A stretch of 64,000 nt of DNA from Rhynchopus sp. YZ270_cl-10 (GCA_964035575.1 OZ037881.1:806001-870000); one strand, 5' to 3'; counted from the stretch's first letter, positions 39,867-51,221 are shown. Numbers and translations: made by a program. The notes: generated from the letters alone by a model not told the origin.

Positions 39867-41025
39867 TTTTTTTGTGCCTTCTAACCCAAAAGAGAGTCCA
39901 AACATCTTTGGATGCTGATTTTCTTTATTACATACGGCTCAGTTCATTTTCAAGTTTGTTTTTTATATGTACCAAGCATTTGGCAAAGAGGAAATGGAAT
40001 ACCAGGAGTGTCAGTGTCCCAGAGGCGTTTTAGGCAGTTTTGGTGCCCAGCGTGCTCCAGCACGATAACGATTTGAGCTGTATGTGCACGAGAAGCAAGG
40101 TGAATTGGGTGTGTCATCGAAAAGCATTTTTGCTATTTCCTGCACATTGCCCGAAAATGGATGTGTTTTTTATTTTATTTTCTTTTTTTTTTTGCTCATT
40201 GATTTACCAGGCAGGAAATCAAATCTGCGAGAAGAAGAAAACGGAGGGTGTTTTTGGGGGAGAAAAGGGGACCAACGGTATGTCCCGAAGAAAGATCATT
40301 CTGTTACGTTTGTCTGTTCTGGTTCGTTGCAAAAAAAACAAAAAAAACAAAACAAAAGAAACCAACAAAAAGGTAGACAAAAAAATACCGACGGGGCACT
40401 CCTCCTACCATTGCGGTTTTAAAAAAAAAAAGACCCCACCTTTTTGAATTATCTACTCTCTCTGACATCACACCCTTCTCTTTTTGCTCTGATTCCTTCT
40501 TTCATTCGAAGGTTTCGATCAAACTCTCGGCAGACACAAAAGGAGCCTCAAATTCCACTCCTCAACTGTTGGTACAAACGTTGTCTGTCAAAGTGGAAGC
40601 TTCTGGGGAGGTCGGTATGCACTCTGTACCGTTGATTCAAAGATGAACTCAAGGGGAAGGGAATGGTCTCTGTTCACTGCAAGAATATGGGAGTATAGGT
40701 GTGGTTAGAGGAGAAGCGGGGGGAGGGGGTTTTTTTTTTTTTGGTGTTCTTTTTCACAGTCGATTGGCATTTCTCCTGCAACATTTTGCAACTTTCTCCC
40801 GCTGGAAAACTTATAGTTGTTGTTACCCCTTTGCTGCGTGCCTCCTGAAGAGCCGCATTCATGATTTCGCTATCATTTTGCGTGTACTCTCCACACCTGG
40901 AGCCAACAATATGGCAATCTGCCCATCGGTCTTTCACTGTCCTTCAGGGATTCCATTAACCTAGGATTTCTACTCCGCTATTCCTCCAGCGCTGTATCAA
41001 GCCCCTCCCTTGGTTGTGCGCTAAT

Positions 41026-41485
41026 TTAGAGTCTTATCCACGCCATAGGATCAATAACACGTTGCCGTTCACAAGCGTCAAGGTACCTACCCGTATTGGC
41101 ACTGCGTGGCAGTCGTAGTGAAATAACATCTAGAGTGTCGACACCACCCCATTCCTTGTACTGTCTGGTGATGGGCATGGAGGCGACAACTCTTCTTCCA
41201 ACATTCCACCAGTGGTTCAACTGCTGAGCGATGGTGGTGAGAATAGTTGCGTGTCGCTTCTGTTTCTGCACCTTGTCTGGGACGTTCTCGTTGTGGTACG
41301 ATGTTCTTGAAGTACCTTGTTGAGACATGATGTAGCTTGTTATGTAGTGGATAAACCATTTTGCTGCCGACAGGGATGCGCTCTAGCAGCTTCCACATCA
41401 CCTCTGGTCTCTCCGCTAACTTCCCTCGAATGATGAAAGATCCTTTTTTGGGGTTACACCCTCCGATTTCATGTTTCCGAGACAA
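41026..41485 (-). pseudogene. piggyBac-like transposase remnant
   Basis: On the - strand two overlapping open frames read on from each other. The first (41485-41087) gives RPEVMWKLLERIPVGSKMVY. The second (41328-41026) gives QKQKRHATILTTIAQQLNHW and then PITRQYKEWGGVDTLDV. The Y..(W/M)GGVD..D block is a hallmark of the DDE_Tnp_1_7 (piggyBac-type) family. The shift between frames lies near 41330. The N-terminal part is missing and no TTAA-flanked ends were found, so it is a decayed fragment. The identification rests mainly on one motif; another host or transposon gene is possible. Confidence 0.4.
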
Positions 41486-41606
41486 CTAAATACGAATATA
41501 CTATCATTCACCACAGAGGCGCTTTTACCGCAATACACATTCTTCGCCTCTTTTCTCAAAAAAACGTCTCCCTTTTTTTTTACCATTTCTCTGAATATTA
41601 TTACCG

Positions 41607-42479
41607 ATGTCTGAGGCAGATGAGGAGACGTGGTTGTTGGCTGCTGATACTGCTAAGACATGCTCGCGGAGGGGGAGCACCCCAGGGCAGTCACTTCGCT
41701 TCTCGACTACAACCCGCCCTTTGGTGACCCAGAAACACTCTGCCGATATGTTTCCGACTGATTGCTGGCTTTTGGTTTTGTCGTATTTGTTCCGCCCTGC
41801 TCCTACCATTGGCACGCCACTTAACCCAGAGGAGGTGCAGGAGGTGCTTCGTCTCTCCCATATTGATACCCTGCTCAGAACCTGTGTTCTGCATCTGCTG
41901 TCAGACGAAACAGCGCCGTTGGTTCTCCCCGAAATGCGGTGCATATCTATATCTGATGAAGACGCCGAACACAAAAGCCTTGCAGAACACTGTTTAATGC
42001 GCCCCGTCAAATCCTCTGCAGCACGCACCCTCTCAGGGAAAGCCAAATCAGCAGGGGGGTTGGCCTTGCAGGTTTTTATTTTAGTATGGCAGTTTGTCTA
42101 CATTGCGTTGTTTTTGCCAACAACACTAACGTTATTAGGGTTGATCCAACCTACCTGGAAGTTATGGACAGTGAGCGTGGCAGCCATCTGCTTCATTCCT
42201 TTATTCTATTTAGGCTTTTTAACATCTCATGCAACGTTAGAGTGGTGGGCAGCAATAAACCCGGTAGGGTTATGTCCTCACGTTAACCGAAGAAAGGTCG
42301 CACACTGTCTCCATCCAACACCATGGATACGGATCGCGGTGATCCAGCTCGCGACAATCCTCATTTCCCTTCTTCTCCTTTACATCTCAATAGAATTAGG
42401 TCTCTGGCTTGATACCCGCCCGACCTCTGAGACAAATTACATTTTGATTTTCATTGTCGTGGTCTGTTACTGTCCATAA
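41607..42479 (+). CDS. Polytopic membrane protein, F-box-like N-terminal segment, function unknown
   Basis: 290 residues. The N-terminal half is soluble and includes DMFPTDCWLLVLSYLF, which resembles the start of an F-box (LP.E....I...L), then a charged region. Membrane helices are likely at about 152-180, 185-205, 242-268 and 277-290. The last helix is cut by the stop in VVVCYCP, so the reading may really continue across an intron: a hydrophobic open frame follows at 43502-43827 after a CCCTCTTTTTTTAG acceptor. I do not recognise the family. Unlike the other genes, no pyrimidine-AG is obvious just before this start, so the true start or an upstream exon may differ. Confidence 0.55.
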   Translation: MSEADEETWLLAADTAKTCSRRGSTPGQSLRFSTTTRPLVTQKHSADMFPTDCWLLVLSYLFRPAPTIGTPLNPEEVQEVLRLSHIDTLLRTCVLHLLSDETAPLVLPEMRCISISDEDAEHKSLAEHCLMRPVKSSAARTLSGKAKSAGGLALQVFILVWQFVYIALFLPTTLTLLGLIQPTWKLWTVSVAAICFIPLFYLGFLTSHATLEWWAAINPVGLCPHVNRRKVAHCLHPTPWIRIAVIQLATILISLLLLYISIELGLWLDTRPTSETNYILIFIVVVCYCP

Positions 42480-42665
42480 GGGGGGGAGAGAGAGGAAAGA
42501 GAGATACCTTTTTGTCATCAGGTTTTCCGGGGAAGGAAAAAAGGGTTGTTATTTTGTATTTCTTTTTTTTTTTTATCAAAAAATGACCCTTTTCTTTGTA
42601 GGAGTATATGTTTACATCCTCTGGAATGCTTTTGCTGTGAATTTGTTTTTTGTAGGAATATGCTT

Positions 42666-42969
42666 AGGGCTTAGTTATTTTTTTTTTTTGGTACGCGTCC
42701 GGGACCCCCCTCAAATTTTGAGCGCGCGCGCGCAAAAAAAAATAAAATACCAAAAAAAAATAACTTGTTTTGGCCTGCAAAATCAATGTTGTGCCCAAAA
42801 AAAAATATTTCGAAAAAAAAAATTGTTGAAATTTTCCAACTTTTTTTTTTATACTTTTCCATGCACACCACACCGGCATATTTTTTTTTATTTTTTATTT
42901 TTTATTTTTGGATTTCCAAAAATTTGAGCGCGCGCGGACGCGTACCAAAAAAAAAAATAACTAAGCCCT
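42666..42969. mobile_element. Fold-back / MITE-like element with about 35-bp inverted ends
   Basis: The left end reads AGGGCTTAGTTATTTTTTTT and continues to GGTACGCGTCCG. The right end is its reverse complement (CGGACGCGTACC, A run, AATAACTAAGCCCT). Inside are GC dinucleotide runs (GAGCGCGCGCGC) on both sides. No clear target duplication was found. If the membrane-protein gene continues to 43827, this element lies in its intron. Confidence 0.75.
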
Positions 42970-43075
42970 TACAAAGGATGGAGGGAAAAATTCCTTGTCA
43001 GGGGTTTTCTGTTTACACATGGGGTGTGGGGAGGAGAGGGGGTGGGGAATTTTTTTTTTTTGTTTTGTTTTTTCT

Positions 43076-43218
43076 GATGAGAAGAAGCGGGGAGTAGAGC
43101 ATATCAGATGTAGACCTTGAAAATGGATGTGGGGACTGCATGGTTGGGGGTCCATCCGGTACACCGAAGGGTACACTGTCATGAGAGGGCTTTGCATTTC
43201 AAGTCAACTTTTTTTTTG
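43076..43218 (+). repeat. R3 repeat, long copy
   Basis: TGATGAGAAGAAGCGGGGAG, CATATCAGATGTAGACC, GGGGGTCCATCCGGTACACC, GGGTACACTGTCATGAGAGG, GCTTTGCATTTCAAGTCAAC then TTTTTTTTT. It lacks one internal GGTCATGTACC block present at 39101-39248. Confidence 0.75.
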
Positions 43219-43280
43219 GAGCAATGTCCGATGAGATGTTCTGCGGGATAGCTCTTTCAACGTCTCTGTTTTGTGGGATC

Positions 43281-43310
43281 TGTTCGGGAGAGGCTTCGGT
43301 TCATCTTACC
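43281..43310 (+). repeat. R1 repeat, partial
   Basis: TGTTCGGGAGAGGCTTCGGT then TCATCTTACC. Only the second half of the hairpin and the tail are recognisable. Confidence 0.5.
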
Positions 43311-43501
43311 AAAGATCTTATGTGTTTTGTTTTCTTTCTTTTCCAAATTGTGAGGGGAGTTTTGCGAAGGAAACCCCCGTATATTTTATGTGTGTCTCTT
43401 TTCCGTTAGTATTCGTGATTGTGTTCTTCTACATCGATGAAAAGGGAGGCACAGTTTGATCAGTGTCTGTCCATTTCTTGTTTCTTTCCCTCTTTTTTTA
43501 G

Positions 43502-43827
43502 TAAAGTATGCGAAGGATTTTGACGCTTTTAGCGTGATTATTTTAATGATAATTTCACGCAGTGTTTTATTTTTTGACTATGGGAAGGAGGAGGGACTAT
43601 TTTTGTTGATCCCTGTTCCTGTGCTATTTATTGAATGCAAATGTTGCAATATTTTTGAGAGCATGAACTGCAGTGCTGCAGACTGGTACAGCATACTCAC
43701 TTGTTTCTTGTTCTTCTGCCCATATGTTTGCCCTGGCCTTAGATGTCTTTACCTGGTTACCATTCAACCTTACTGTTTTATCCAGCTTCGACCTTGTGTG
43801 TTGTTCTTGTTGATTGTTTCTTACTGA
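43502..43827 (+). CDS. Possible second exon of the membrane-protein gene
   Basis: An open frame after a good acceptor (CCCTCTTTTTTTAG ending at 43501) encodes hydrophobic segments such as VIILMIISRSVLFF and LLIPVPVLFIECK and ends at 43827. It would join the 41607 gene in phase 1, using a weak donor (GTTACT or GTCCAT near 42463-42475). Composition is less homopolymer-rich than the flanks. T-rich DNA often reads as hydrophobic residues by chance, so this is only a candidate. Confidence 0.2.
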
Positions 43828-44297
43828 TCAAGAAAAGACACCACCCACCGCCACCCCCTTAACGCTCGAACACTCATGTACCACGGCCAACATTCACTCG
43901 TTAGTTATTGCACAATAAATGAGTCACGCTTAAAGTGCCAAATCCTTTCGTATACTTTAACTTTGATTTTGGAATATTTTGGCATTCTTCTCGCATTTTT
44001 TGGTCGGTGTTGGTGTTTTTTTCCCGTGTCGAAAGCTTTCGACGCTTTTCAGAGAAAAAAACACCCCCTCCCCTTTTGTGTTAATATCCTCGGTGATCAT
44101 ATGCTATATTCTGTGTGACGTCCATGCAACGGTGTTGTAACATACCTGTCATGACATGCAAAAATCATGTAAAAACATGCATTTTAAAGTAACATGCAAA
44201 AATGTAGCGTGTTATTTGGAATATTGCCGGGGTATATCATGGTGCGTATACTTATTGTCTAGGGAACCCCTTGCCATGCCTTGTTTCTTGATTCAAA

Positions 44298-44333
44298 GTT
44301 ACTAAGCACAGAGAGGCTTAGTTTCACCCTTGC
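44298..44333 (+). repeat. R1 hairpin repeat copy
   Basis: GTTACTAAGCACAGAGAGGC then TTAGTTTCACCCTTGCC. The arms CTAAGC and GCTTAG pair perfectly. Confidence 0.75.
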
Positions 44334-44373
44334 CAACATTCTCTTTGATTGACGTGTGTGCAATACACAGGAC

Positions 44374-44407
44374 AGAAACCAATAAGCCTCCCGGCTTATT
44401 GGTTTCT
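44374..44407. other. Perfect 15-bp hairpin with 4-nt loop
   Basis: Arm AGAAACCAATAAGCC (44374-44388), loop TCCC, arm GGCTTATTGGTTTCT (44393-44407). It lies 40 bp after an R1 copy. No T tract follows directly, so a terminator role is unlikely. Confidence 0.8.
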
Positions 44408-45108
44408 ATCCTTCTGGGTTTCTTGGGAGGCGACATGCCTGCATACACTATGGGGCGCCTGCATGTATATTAACATCGCTTCTTTACGTTCGTTTATTAG
44501 TTCAGATGGTTACGGTATGTGTCAAGCAGGGTACTTCCTAAGTGGAACATAGTGGTAACACTGCCCGGGATGCAAGCATGAGCGGCACATTCTTTCAAAA
44601 GGTTTTGTTATGTATTACGTTTTTTTTCCTCTGTATTTGCGGTTCTCAAATGGCACAATAGGAAGCAACCAAAAAACGCACCCAAAACAGTCATGAAAAC
44701 CAGTAGCGATTTGCACAGAGGAGTGGTGATTACAATTATTTTTCTCCAAAAGAGAAAATAAAACAAAAAAAAAACAATGACAAAAGCCAGTTCACAACGT
44801 CGCCCAACGGAAAGATGGAATTCTTTTTGTGTGTATTTGTTGTTTTTTTCTTCTCAAAGAACCTTACTTTTAAAAGCAAAGGTTTGAACAAACCCCCATC
44901 CCCACCCTCGCACACCCCTGCCACGTGCCCTGCATGTTCTAGGGATGCATTAAAATAAGAGTCGTCAACAGCTCCGCAGGGAGGGAGGGAGGGAGGAGGG
45001 AGGGCGGTCTCGAATGAAACGAAGAAAAGAAAAGAAAAAAAAAAGCGAAACCCTCTCACCCCCCAAGTTTGTTGTTGTGTTCACTTCCGTTGATTTTGCT
45101 GTCCATTT

Positions 45109-45667
45109 CCTGTGCACATGATGAAACACACCCTTGGTCCGTGTTTAAGAGTGCCTTGTGCACGATGCTGCCAACAGAGGGCGCTGAAGCACAGTTTGGT
45201 TCGTTCGACATCGACTTGAAGAAGGCTGCTACACCGGGTGCCAGTGCTTCGCACTGCAATGAGCTGGCACCACGGATGCTGGCCAAGATACATCAGGAGA
45301 GCACACTTTCATTTTCATGTGTGACGTGTTCGTGATGAAATATTAGGTTCCAAGTCTTCTTTCCAATGAGCGGCTGTGGGGTAACCCTCTGCAGTCCTGA
45401 TTCTTTTGTACCTCAACGCTGACAGTTTCATGCTGAGACACACCTCTTCCATCCACACACGACGCTGTTGGAAGCGGCTTGTATCTCCCACTGCCAGGCT
45501 GTCGTCCTGCTGTGAGGTCATAAAGACCGCAAGATTTGTCTGCCTGCTTTGTCTGTTTCCTTCCTCTTTTCCTGTGCACATGATGAAACACACCCTTGGT
45601 CCGTGTTTAAGAGTGCCTCGTGCACGATGCTGCCAACAGAGGGCGCTGACGCACAGCTTGGTTCGTT
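45109..45667 (+). repeat. Pair of 97-bp direct repeats upstream of the aminotransferase
   Basis: CCTGTGCACATGATGAAACA, CCCTTGGTCCGTGTTTAAGA, GCACGATGCTGCCAACAGAG and GGCGCTGA...GGTTCGTT occur at 45109-45205 and 45571-45667 with only about three differences. The high identity points to a recent duplication. The copies lie 750 and 290 bp before the start codon. Confidence 0.9.
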
Positions 45668-45954
45668 TCACCTTCCACCTCACACCTCACACACCACCCT
45701 CGCTGTCGTTGCGCCTTGTGTTTCTTACATTGCAACGTGAAACCAGGTGGGAGAAACAAGACCTTTGCTGAGGTCGCATGCGGTGGAACCAGTGCTCTGC
45801 TTTGCAGTGCGCTGGTGCCACGGAATGTTGAGACATGCCTCTTGTGGCAGTACGAGTAGCTGTTCCCTCTTCAATGCACACCACCACCACCACCACCCAA
45901 CACTAACCCCCCACCAGCTCTACTTTTGTCCACTAACTACACAACACTTTCATA

Positions 45955-47938
45955 ATGAAGAACCTTTCGAAGCTCTCGAGACCTCTCAGCGCTGCAGCGG
46001 CAGCAACCCCCAAGGCACCGATGATGCCACAGGTGATTAAGAAGAAGCACAGACAGTCGACTGAATACCAGCACAGCGAGTGCTACTCGAAGTGCAGCGA
46101 CCTCACCATCGCAGAAGGCAAGGGCTGCTGGGTGTGGGACACCGAAGGCAACAAGTACCTGGACGTGACCTCGGGTATCGCCGTCCTGAGCACCGGACAT
46201 TGCCATCCTCGCGTTGTGGAGGCGATCCAGGAACAAGCTGGGAAGGTGATCCACGGCCAGCTTAACTGCTTCAAGTCACACGAACAACTGGACTACCTCA
46301 TGGAAAACATTGGGCGAATGGCACCGAAGAACATCAACAGGTTTGTTGTCGACACCACAGGCACGCAGGCCATTGAGGCTGCTGTTAAGCTTGCACGCCG
46401 CCACACAGGCAGACCTAACATTGTGTGCTTTGCTGGCGGGTTCCACGGAAGGAGTGCACTTACCAGCGCCATGACGTCTTCGAACACAGGACCACGCTTT
46501 CCGATTGCGACACCACTGCCCTCTGGGGTGTACCACGTTGACCCGCCACTGGCTTACTCTTGGGGGGTGACAAAGGAGCAGGCTGTGGAGCGTTCGATCT
46601 TGGGCCTCAAGGAGCTCTTTGCGAGCAAGGTGCCTGCGGACCAGGTTGCGGCTATTATCTTTGAGCCTGTTCTGGGGGAGGGTGGGTTCATCCCTATTGA
46701 GCCTGAGTTTGCACGGCAGGTACGCGAGCTGTGCGACAAGCATGGCATTCTGGTCATCTGCGATGAGGTACAGTCCGGCGTTGGCCGCACCGGCAAGATG
46801 TGGGGCCACGAGCACTTTGGACCCGACTTCCAGCCTGACATCTTCATCTCCGCTAAGGGCATTGCGTCTGGAATGCCCATCAGCATGGTGGGCGCGACGG
46901 AGGAGGTGATGGCGTGCTACACCCCTGGCACACACGGCGGCACCTACATGGGCAACCCTGTAGCATGCGCGGCGGCGAATGCGACACTACGCGTGATCGA
47001 GGAGGAGGGGTTGATAGAAAACTCTGCGAACCAAGGCTCGACTCTGAAGCACACTCTGCAGGACCTGCAGCGTGCGTACTTCCCGCAGGGTGACGTGCGT
47101 GGCATGGGGCTCATGGTGGGCATGGAGTTCAGAGACGAAGAGAACAAGCCTTCCGCAGACATGGCAAAGCACATCCGCGCCTCCTGCCTCGAAGACGGCG
47201 TCCTCCTCTACGGTGCCTCAGGATGGTTCGGAAACTGCCTCCGCATCATGCCCCCTCTCATCATCCAGGAGCACGAGGTATGTGTTTTGGGGGTTTGATT
47301 ATTTGATAAAGTCCGATTTGAATCCCGAATCCAAAAGAGAAAAATGGTTGAGTTTTTCGGTTTGGTGTCAGGCAGAAGTTTTTGTTTTTTTTTTCTTTTT
47401 GAGTGACGCTGGTGTGGGCAGATCAGAGGCCTTTTCTTGAATGTTTTGATAGAACAACTTGTTGCCAATTCTAAAAAGATTGGAAGCAGCGCTGCGGGCA
47501 AAACAAAACGGATTGAAAAAGACAGAAGCTTGCTTGTTTTCTTTGAGCACTCAATTATCTACAACAACCGTACTTCAGTTGTTAGAACACAATTTTTTTT
47601 TTCCATCTTTTTGTTTTCCGGCTTTGAGCGCACAAACAAAAGACCCGATCTTTTTTTTTCTGTAGTGAAGACTTTGCCTTCATGACCCATGAACTGAAAG
47701 TATATGAATCTTAATGCAGTGAAGACTGTCTTTCTTATAGTTCTTCGGAGTCCGTTAAAACCCTAGTATGGCTACTCTGGCGGATTACAAACGTCGGAGT
47801 ACAAATGATGGTTATAAATGCATAAAAAGTCCACCCCCGGCTCTAATCGATACAACACACACACACACACAGGTTCTCCAAGTGACCGCAGCAATTGAGA
47901 GAGGACTCAAGACATGGAACAGCGCGCGAGGTCTTTAA
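45955..47938 (+). CDS. Class III PLP aminotransferase, 4-aminobutyrate type, mitochondrial
   Basis: Two exons, 45955-47277 and 47873-47938 (donor GTATGT, acceptor ACACACAG), giving 462 residues. Exon 2 supplies the last 21 residues (VLQVTAAIERGLKTWNSARG...). Family motifs: VVDTTGTQAIEAAVKLAR, GGFHGRS, FEPVLGEGGFIPI, VICDEVQSGVGRTG and the PLP-lysine block FISAKGIASGMPIS, with Lys at about residue 301. The first 25 residues are basic, Ala/Ser-rich and free of acids, as in a mitochondrial presequence. The closest known pattern is GabT/4-aminobutyrate transaminase, which moves the amino group of GABA to 2-oxoglutarate in the GABA shunt. Ornithine or other omega-amino substrates cannot be excluded by eye. 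The intron (595 nt) carries R5. Bacterial-like sequence, but with an intron and a presequence, so integrated in the host. Confidence 0.88.
47447..47582 (+). repeat. R5 intronic repeat, copy in the aminotransferase
   Basis: TTGATAGAACAACTTGTTGC, AAAGATTGGAAGCAGCGCTG, GGATTGAAAAAGACAGAAGC, ACAACCGTACTTCAGTTG. Same orientation relative to transcription as the CPSF160 copy, here 169 nt inside the donor. Confidence 0.85.
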
Positions 47939-48502
47939 ATCTTAAAAAAAAAAAAGCTTTTAAAAAAAATGTGACCATTTTGACACAAAACATTTAAAAA
48001 AACTCAACCGAAAACAAAAAAAAACAAAAAAAAACAAAAAAAATAGTTCTCTATTTACTCTTTTGCTCTCTTTCGACGGAAATGAGACATCAGGTGAGGC
48101 AGAGCAAACCATTCAGTATTCTTGTCTGACCTCCCTCCATTCACCCCTTTGAAGTTACCTGACACCCCCAAAAAAACCCCCCCTGAAAAATGTGGAAGAA
48201 GAGAAAAAAAAGCAGCCACCCTTTACCAAAAGAAGCCACTGTCATCCGACCCCTAATTTCCCCTCAAATATCCGTTCTTTTCCAAGCACTCATCTTGCTT
48301 GTGTGTCAACAATATCTCCAGAAGAAAAAAAAAAATCAAAAAGTCCCTTCCCTCCATCTCCTTTTACCTTTACAACAAAAAAAGCTACCAGCAAATTGTG
48401 ATGGCCTTTTCTCTTTATTTTTTTTTCCCACTCTTGTATTACAGTTAGTGCGGTTTTTTTTTGGGTTATTTTGTTGTTTTTTTTTTTCCCCTCCTTTTTA
48501 AA

Positions 48503-48533
48503 GGTGACTAAGCATGAGAGGCTTAGAATCATC
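48503..48533 (+). repeat. R1 hairpin repeat copy
   Basis: GGTGACTAAGCATGAGAGGC then TTAGAATCATC, followed by an A run. The arms pair perfectly. Confidence 0.75.
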
Positions 48534-48800
48534 AAAAAAAAAAAAATTCTCTTTTTGGGTATTGTTAATCGTCAACAGCAGCCACCTTTAGAGACTGCGA
48601 TAAAACCCTCTATTAACAAAATTCCCAGCAAAAAAGACGAAATAAAAAAAGTACCAAAACACATTCTTCATGTGTACAGTACTTAACAACTAAAACGAAA
48701 AACAGAAAAAGAAAAAAGAATGAAAAATTAGCATGTAACCCATCTTTACCGCGCCTTATTTTTTGCCTCTTGAAAAGAAAAATACCACCCTTTTTTTTTG

Positions 48801-49059
48801 ATTGACTGAGTAACGAGAGGCTTGTCAGGTTAATATTTTAACAGTCTTTTCTCTTTGGAAAAAGAACGTTATAAATCGGTGAGTATTCTTCTTTTTCGGG
48901 AGCAAATTTTTTTTTTCTTTGTTCCTGTTCATGTGATGCCGTTCTTTGCAGTAACGTAGTTCATCTACTCTGTGGGCTCACTCTTTTTTTTACAATTGAT
49001 TTTTTTTTTTTTGTATTGTAGTTGACAGAGCAGTTGTGAGGCTTAAGTTCATCTTACAA
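48801..49059 (+). repeat. Two R1 copies (48801-48834 and 49021-49059)
   Basis: First: ATTGACTGAGTAACGAGAGG, CTTGTCAGGTTAA. Second: GTTGACAGAGCAGTTGTGAG, GCTTAAGTTCATCTTACAAA. Both follow a run of at least nine T. The first arm is worn in both. Confidence 0.6.
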
Positions 49060-50682
49060 AAAAAAATCGTGTTTTCTTTATATTGTTCTTGTCCTCTCTC
49101 TCTCTCTCACTGCCCACTTCCACCCCCCCCCTCCTTACCCGACCTGTACGGGTGAGGAGTGTGTTCTTGATTAGATAGAGGCAGGTCTTTTGCGAAGTTT
49201 GTTTTTTTTTTTGAAAAAAAAGAAAAAAAAAAAAACACAAACAGCTCTTGTTCCATTTAACAACCTCCTCCACTTTTGCTTCGGGAAGCTGAGGCGAGTT
49301 TATTAGTCCGTTTTCTTTTTTTTTACTACAAACAAAAAACAGAATGTAGTTGTGCTGTAAAAATCTAGGTCCACCTTGTTACTCTTTATTTGAATTGGAT
49401 ATGAATTGTGAGTTTATTTGTTGATGTTTTTTTTTTAAACCCAGCTTTGAAGTTTGTGAATGCCAACGAAGTGCTTCATCAAACAAGATTGAAACATTGA
49501 AGTGTGTTCCGATATTTTTTTTTTAAAGAACCCCTTTTCTCGTAAAGAGATACAATCTGGCGTCTTCTCATTGAAAGAGTTTATTTGTTTTAAAAAAATG
49601 TTCAATTCAAAAAACAAAAAAAAAAAGTGGGTTCGATCTCTGTAGCGTCGTCTTCTCTTCCCAAACGACAGTCTGCAAAAAAGGCAAGCAAAAAAGAACC
49701 TCTTCTGCTAATCTGTGTCTTATCTCCTAACAATCCTGAGTTAGTCACTGATTTTTTTTTTTTTAAATATTTCACGTTTTTTTCTTGTTTGTTTTATTGT
49801 GGACAGCTCACAATTTTTTTTCCCCTTGAATTAGAATTGCTGTAAAAAAAACCCTATTGTGCCAAATTTTCCCTCCCCAAACAGGTTGTCAAAAAAAAAA
49901 AGAAACAAAATGGATTCCCATTCCTTGAATACATGTTGACTTATATTTTCCATTTTCCATTTTTATTGATTTTTTTTTGTTTTTGTTTTTTGATAAAACA
50001 GCAGTGCTGTTTTTCTTTCTTAGAGTCAACACCAAGACACGCTCCACTTAGGGCGAATTTTTTTTTTATATCCCATCGGGCTAGTCAGAGTAATCAACAT
50101 GCGAACAAAACTATACAAAAAAAAAAACAAATTAAGAAATTCATTATGTCAGCCACACTCTCTTAAGCTGTGTGTGCCGTTTTTTTTTTCTCCCCCTTTA
50201 AGCATTCACATCTTTTAAAGATGACATTGTTTCCCCCTCCCAAAAAAAATACGCCAGGTGTCTCTTTGACATTTTCTTTTGGCATTTTTTTTTTTTTTTG
50301 TCAATTCTTGACAAAAAAATGAAACTTTTGTACACTATCCACTTCTTCCAACAGGCCATTTTTTTTTTGGCACCTCTCCCCTCACATTTTTCGAGGTTTG
50401 AAAATATTTTCTAAAATTGACCTGAAATTTACCCATAAATAGATGTGATTAAAGAGACTTGATGTGTGTGATGTGTGTGGCTAATAGTTAACAGGTGTTC
50501 CCTTTCATCCCAAGCCCCACAACCCCATCCCCCCTCCCCACCCACAGCCTCAAATTTCCTTCTCAGGTGTTTGCTTCGCTGTGAGAAGAATACGAATCTT
50601 GTTTCAGTAGGGAGTTTTGACACTTCAAAAGATTGTCAGCAATATATTGTGAGATAAGAGAGAAAAAAAAAACAGAGAGACA

Positions 50683-50756
50683 GTGGAGATTTGCACAAAA
50701 CTGTGGCAACACAACACCGAGGCAACTACACTACTCCAACAATTTATCAAAAAAGG
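50683..50756 (+). repeat. R4 repeat copy
   Basis: CAGTGGAGATTTGCACAAAA, CTGTGGCAACACAACACCGA, GGCAACTACACTACTCC, AACAATTTATCAAAA. Confidence 0.8.
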
Positions 50757-51149
50757 TGATGATTTTCTTTGATTTTTTTCCTAGAATTTTTCGAAGAGGA
50801 TGTTTGCCCCGCTAACACTCTTATTTTCTTACAATCTCTTCGAAAAAGGACACATAAAATCAACAAAGCACACAAAAATACCAAAAAACAAACTCTCTCT
50901 CTCGAAGAAAAAAGAAAAAAAAAAACCACACACACACAGAATGCTCCGCTACACCACACACATCCTTTTAGTTCGAAAAAAAAAATATCTGTTCCTTGTA
51001 TTATCTGATGTTTCTACTTTTGTAGTTATTTTTTTGAAAAAGTGGGAAAAAAATACTCATGATACCCCATCTGACCTCGCAGCTTACGACAGCACAGAAG
51101 TGAGGTCAGGTCCCGGTTTTTTTTCGGGCAAGTAAAGTAAAAACAGACG

Positions 51150-51221
51150 GACAGTGGAGATTGCAAAACTGTGGCAACACAACCGAGGCAACTACACTAC
51201 TCCAACAATTTATCAAAAAAA
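51150..51221 (+). repeat. R4 repeat copy
   Basis: CAGTGGAGATTGCAAAACTG, TGGCAACACAACCGAGGCAA, CTACACTACTCCAACAATTT then ATCAAAA. Very close to 50683-50756, 470 bp away. Confidence 0.8.

Larger units (their letters stand above)
38370..41606. other. Repeat-rich intergenic region
   Basis: Contents: an (AACG) run at 38624-38645, R2 copies (38941-38985, 39769-39808), R3 (39101-39248), a partial R3 end near 39570-39615, a partial R1 (39371-39397), R1 (39819-39866), and a piggyBac-like remnant on the - strand (41026-41485). 40040-40440 has open frames made of A/T runs that I reject as genes. About 40450-41000 is of more mixed composition but gives nothing I recognise. Confidence 0.55.
43828..45954. 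other. Intergenic region before the aminotransferase
   Basis: It contains ACATGCAAAA-type short repeats near 44155-44210, R1 (44298-44333), a perfect hairpin (44374-44407), a GGGA run near 44975-45003 and two 97-bp direct repeats (45109-45205, 45571-45667). 45240-45900 is richer in GC than average, with short inverted copies of GCACTGCAATGAGCTGGCAC-like sequence. CCACCAG ends at 45917, 37 nt before the start codon. No gene seen. Confidence 0.5.

Noticed and set aside
40040-40447. Open frames of 112-135 codons
   Set aside because: Mostly Lys/Phe from A and T runs; no recognisable domain and no acceptor context like the real genes.
45165-45190. CTCF-like motif CCAACAGAGGGCGCT
   Set aside because: CTCF is known only from animals; the match is part of the 97-bp duplicated repeat and probably chance.
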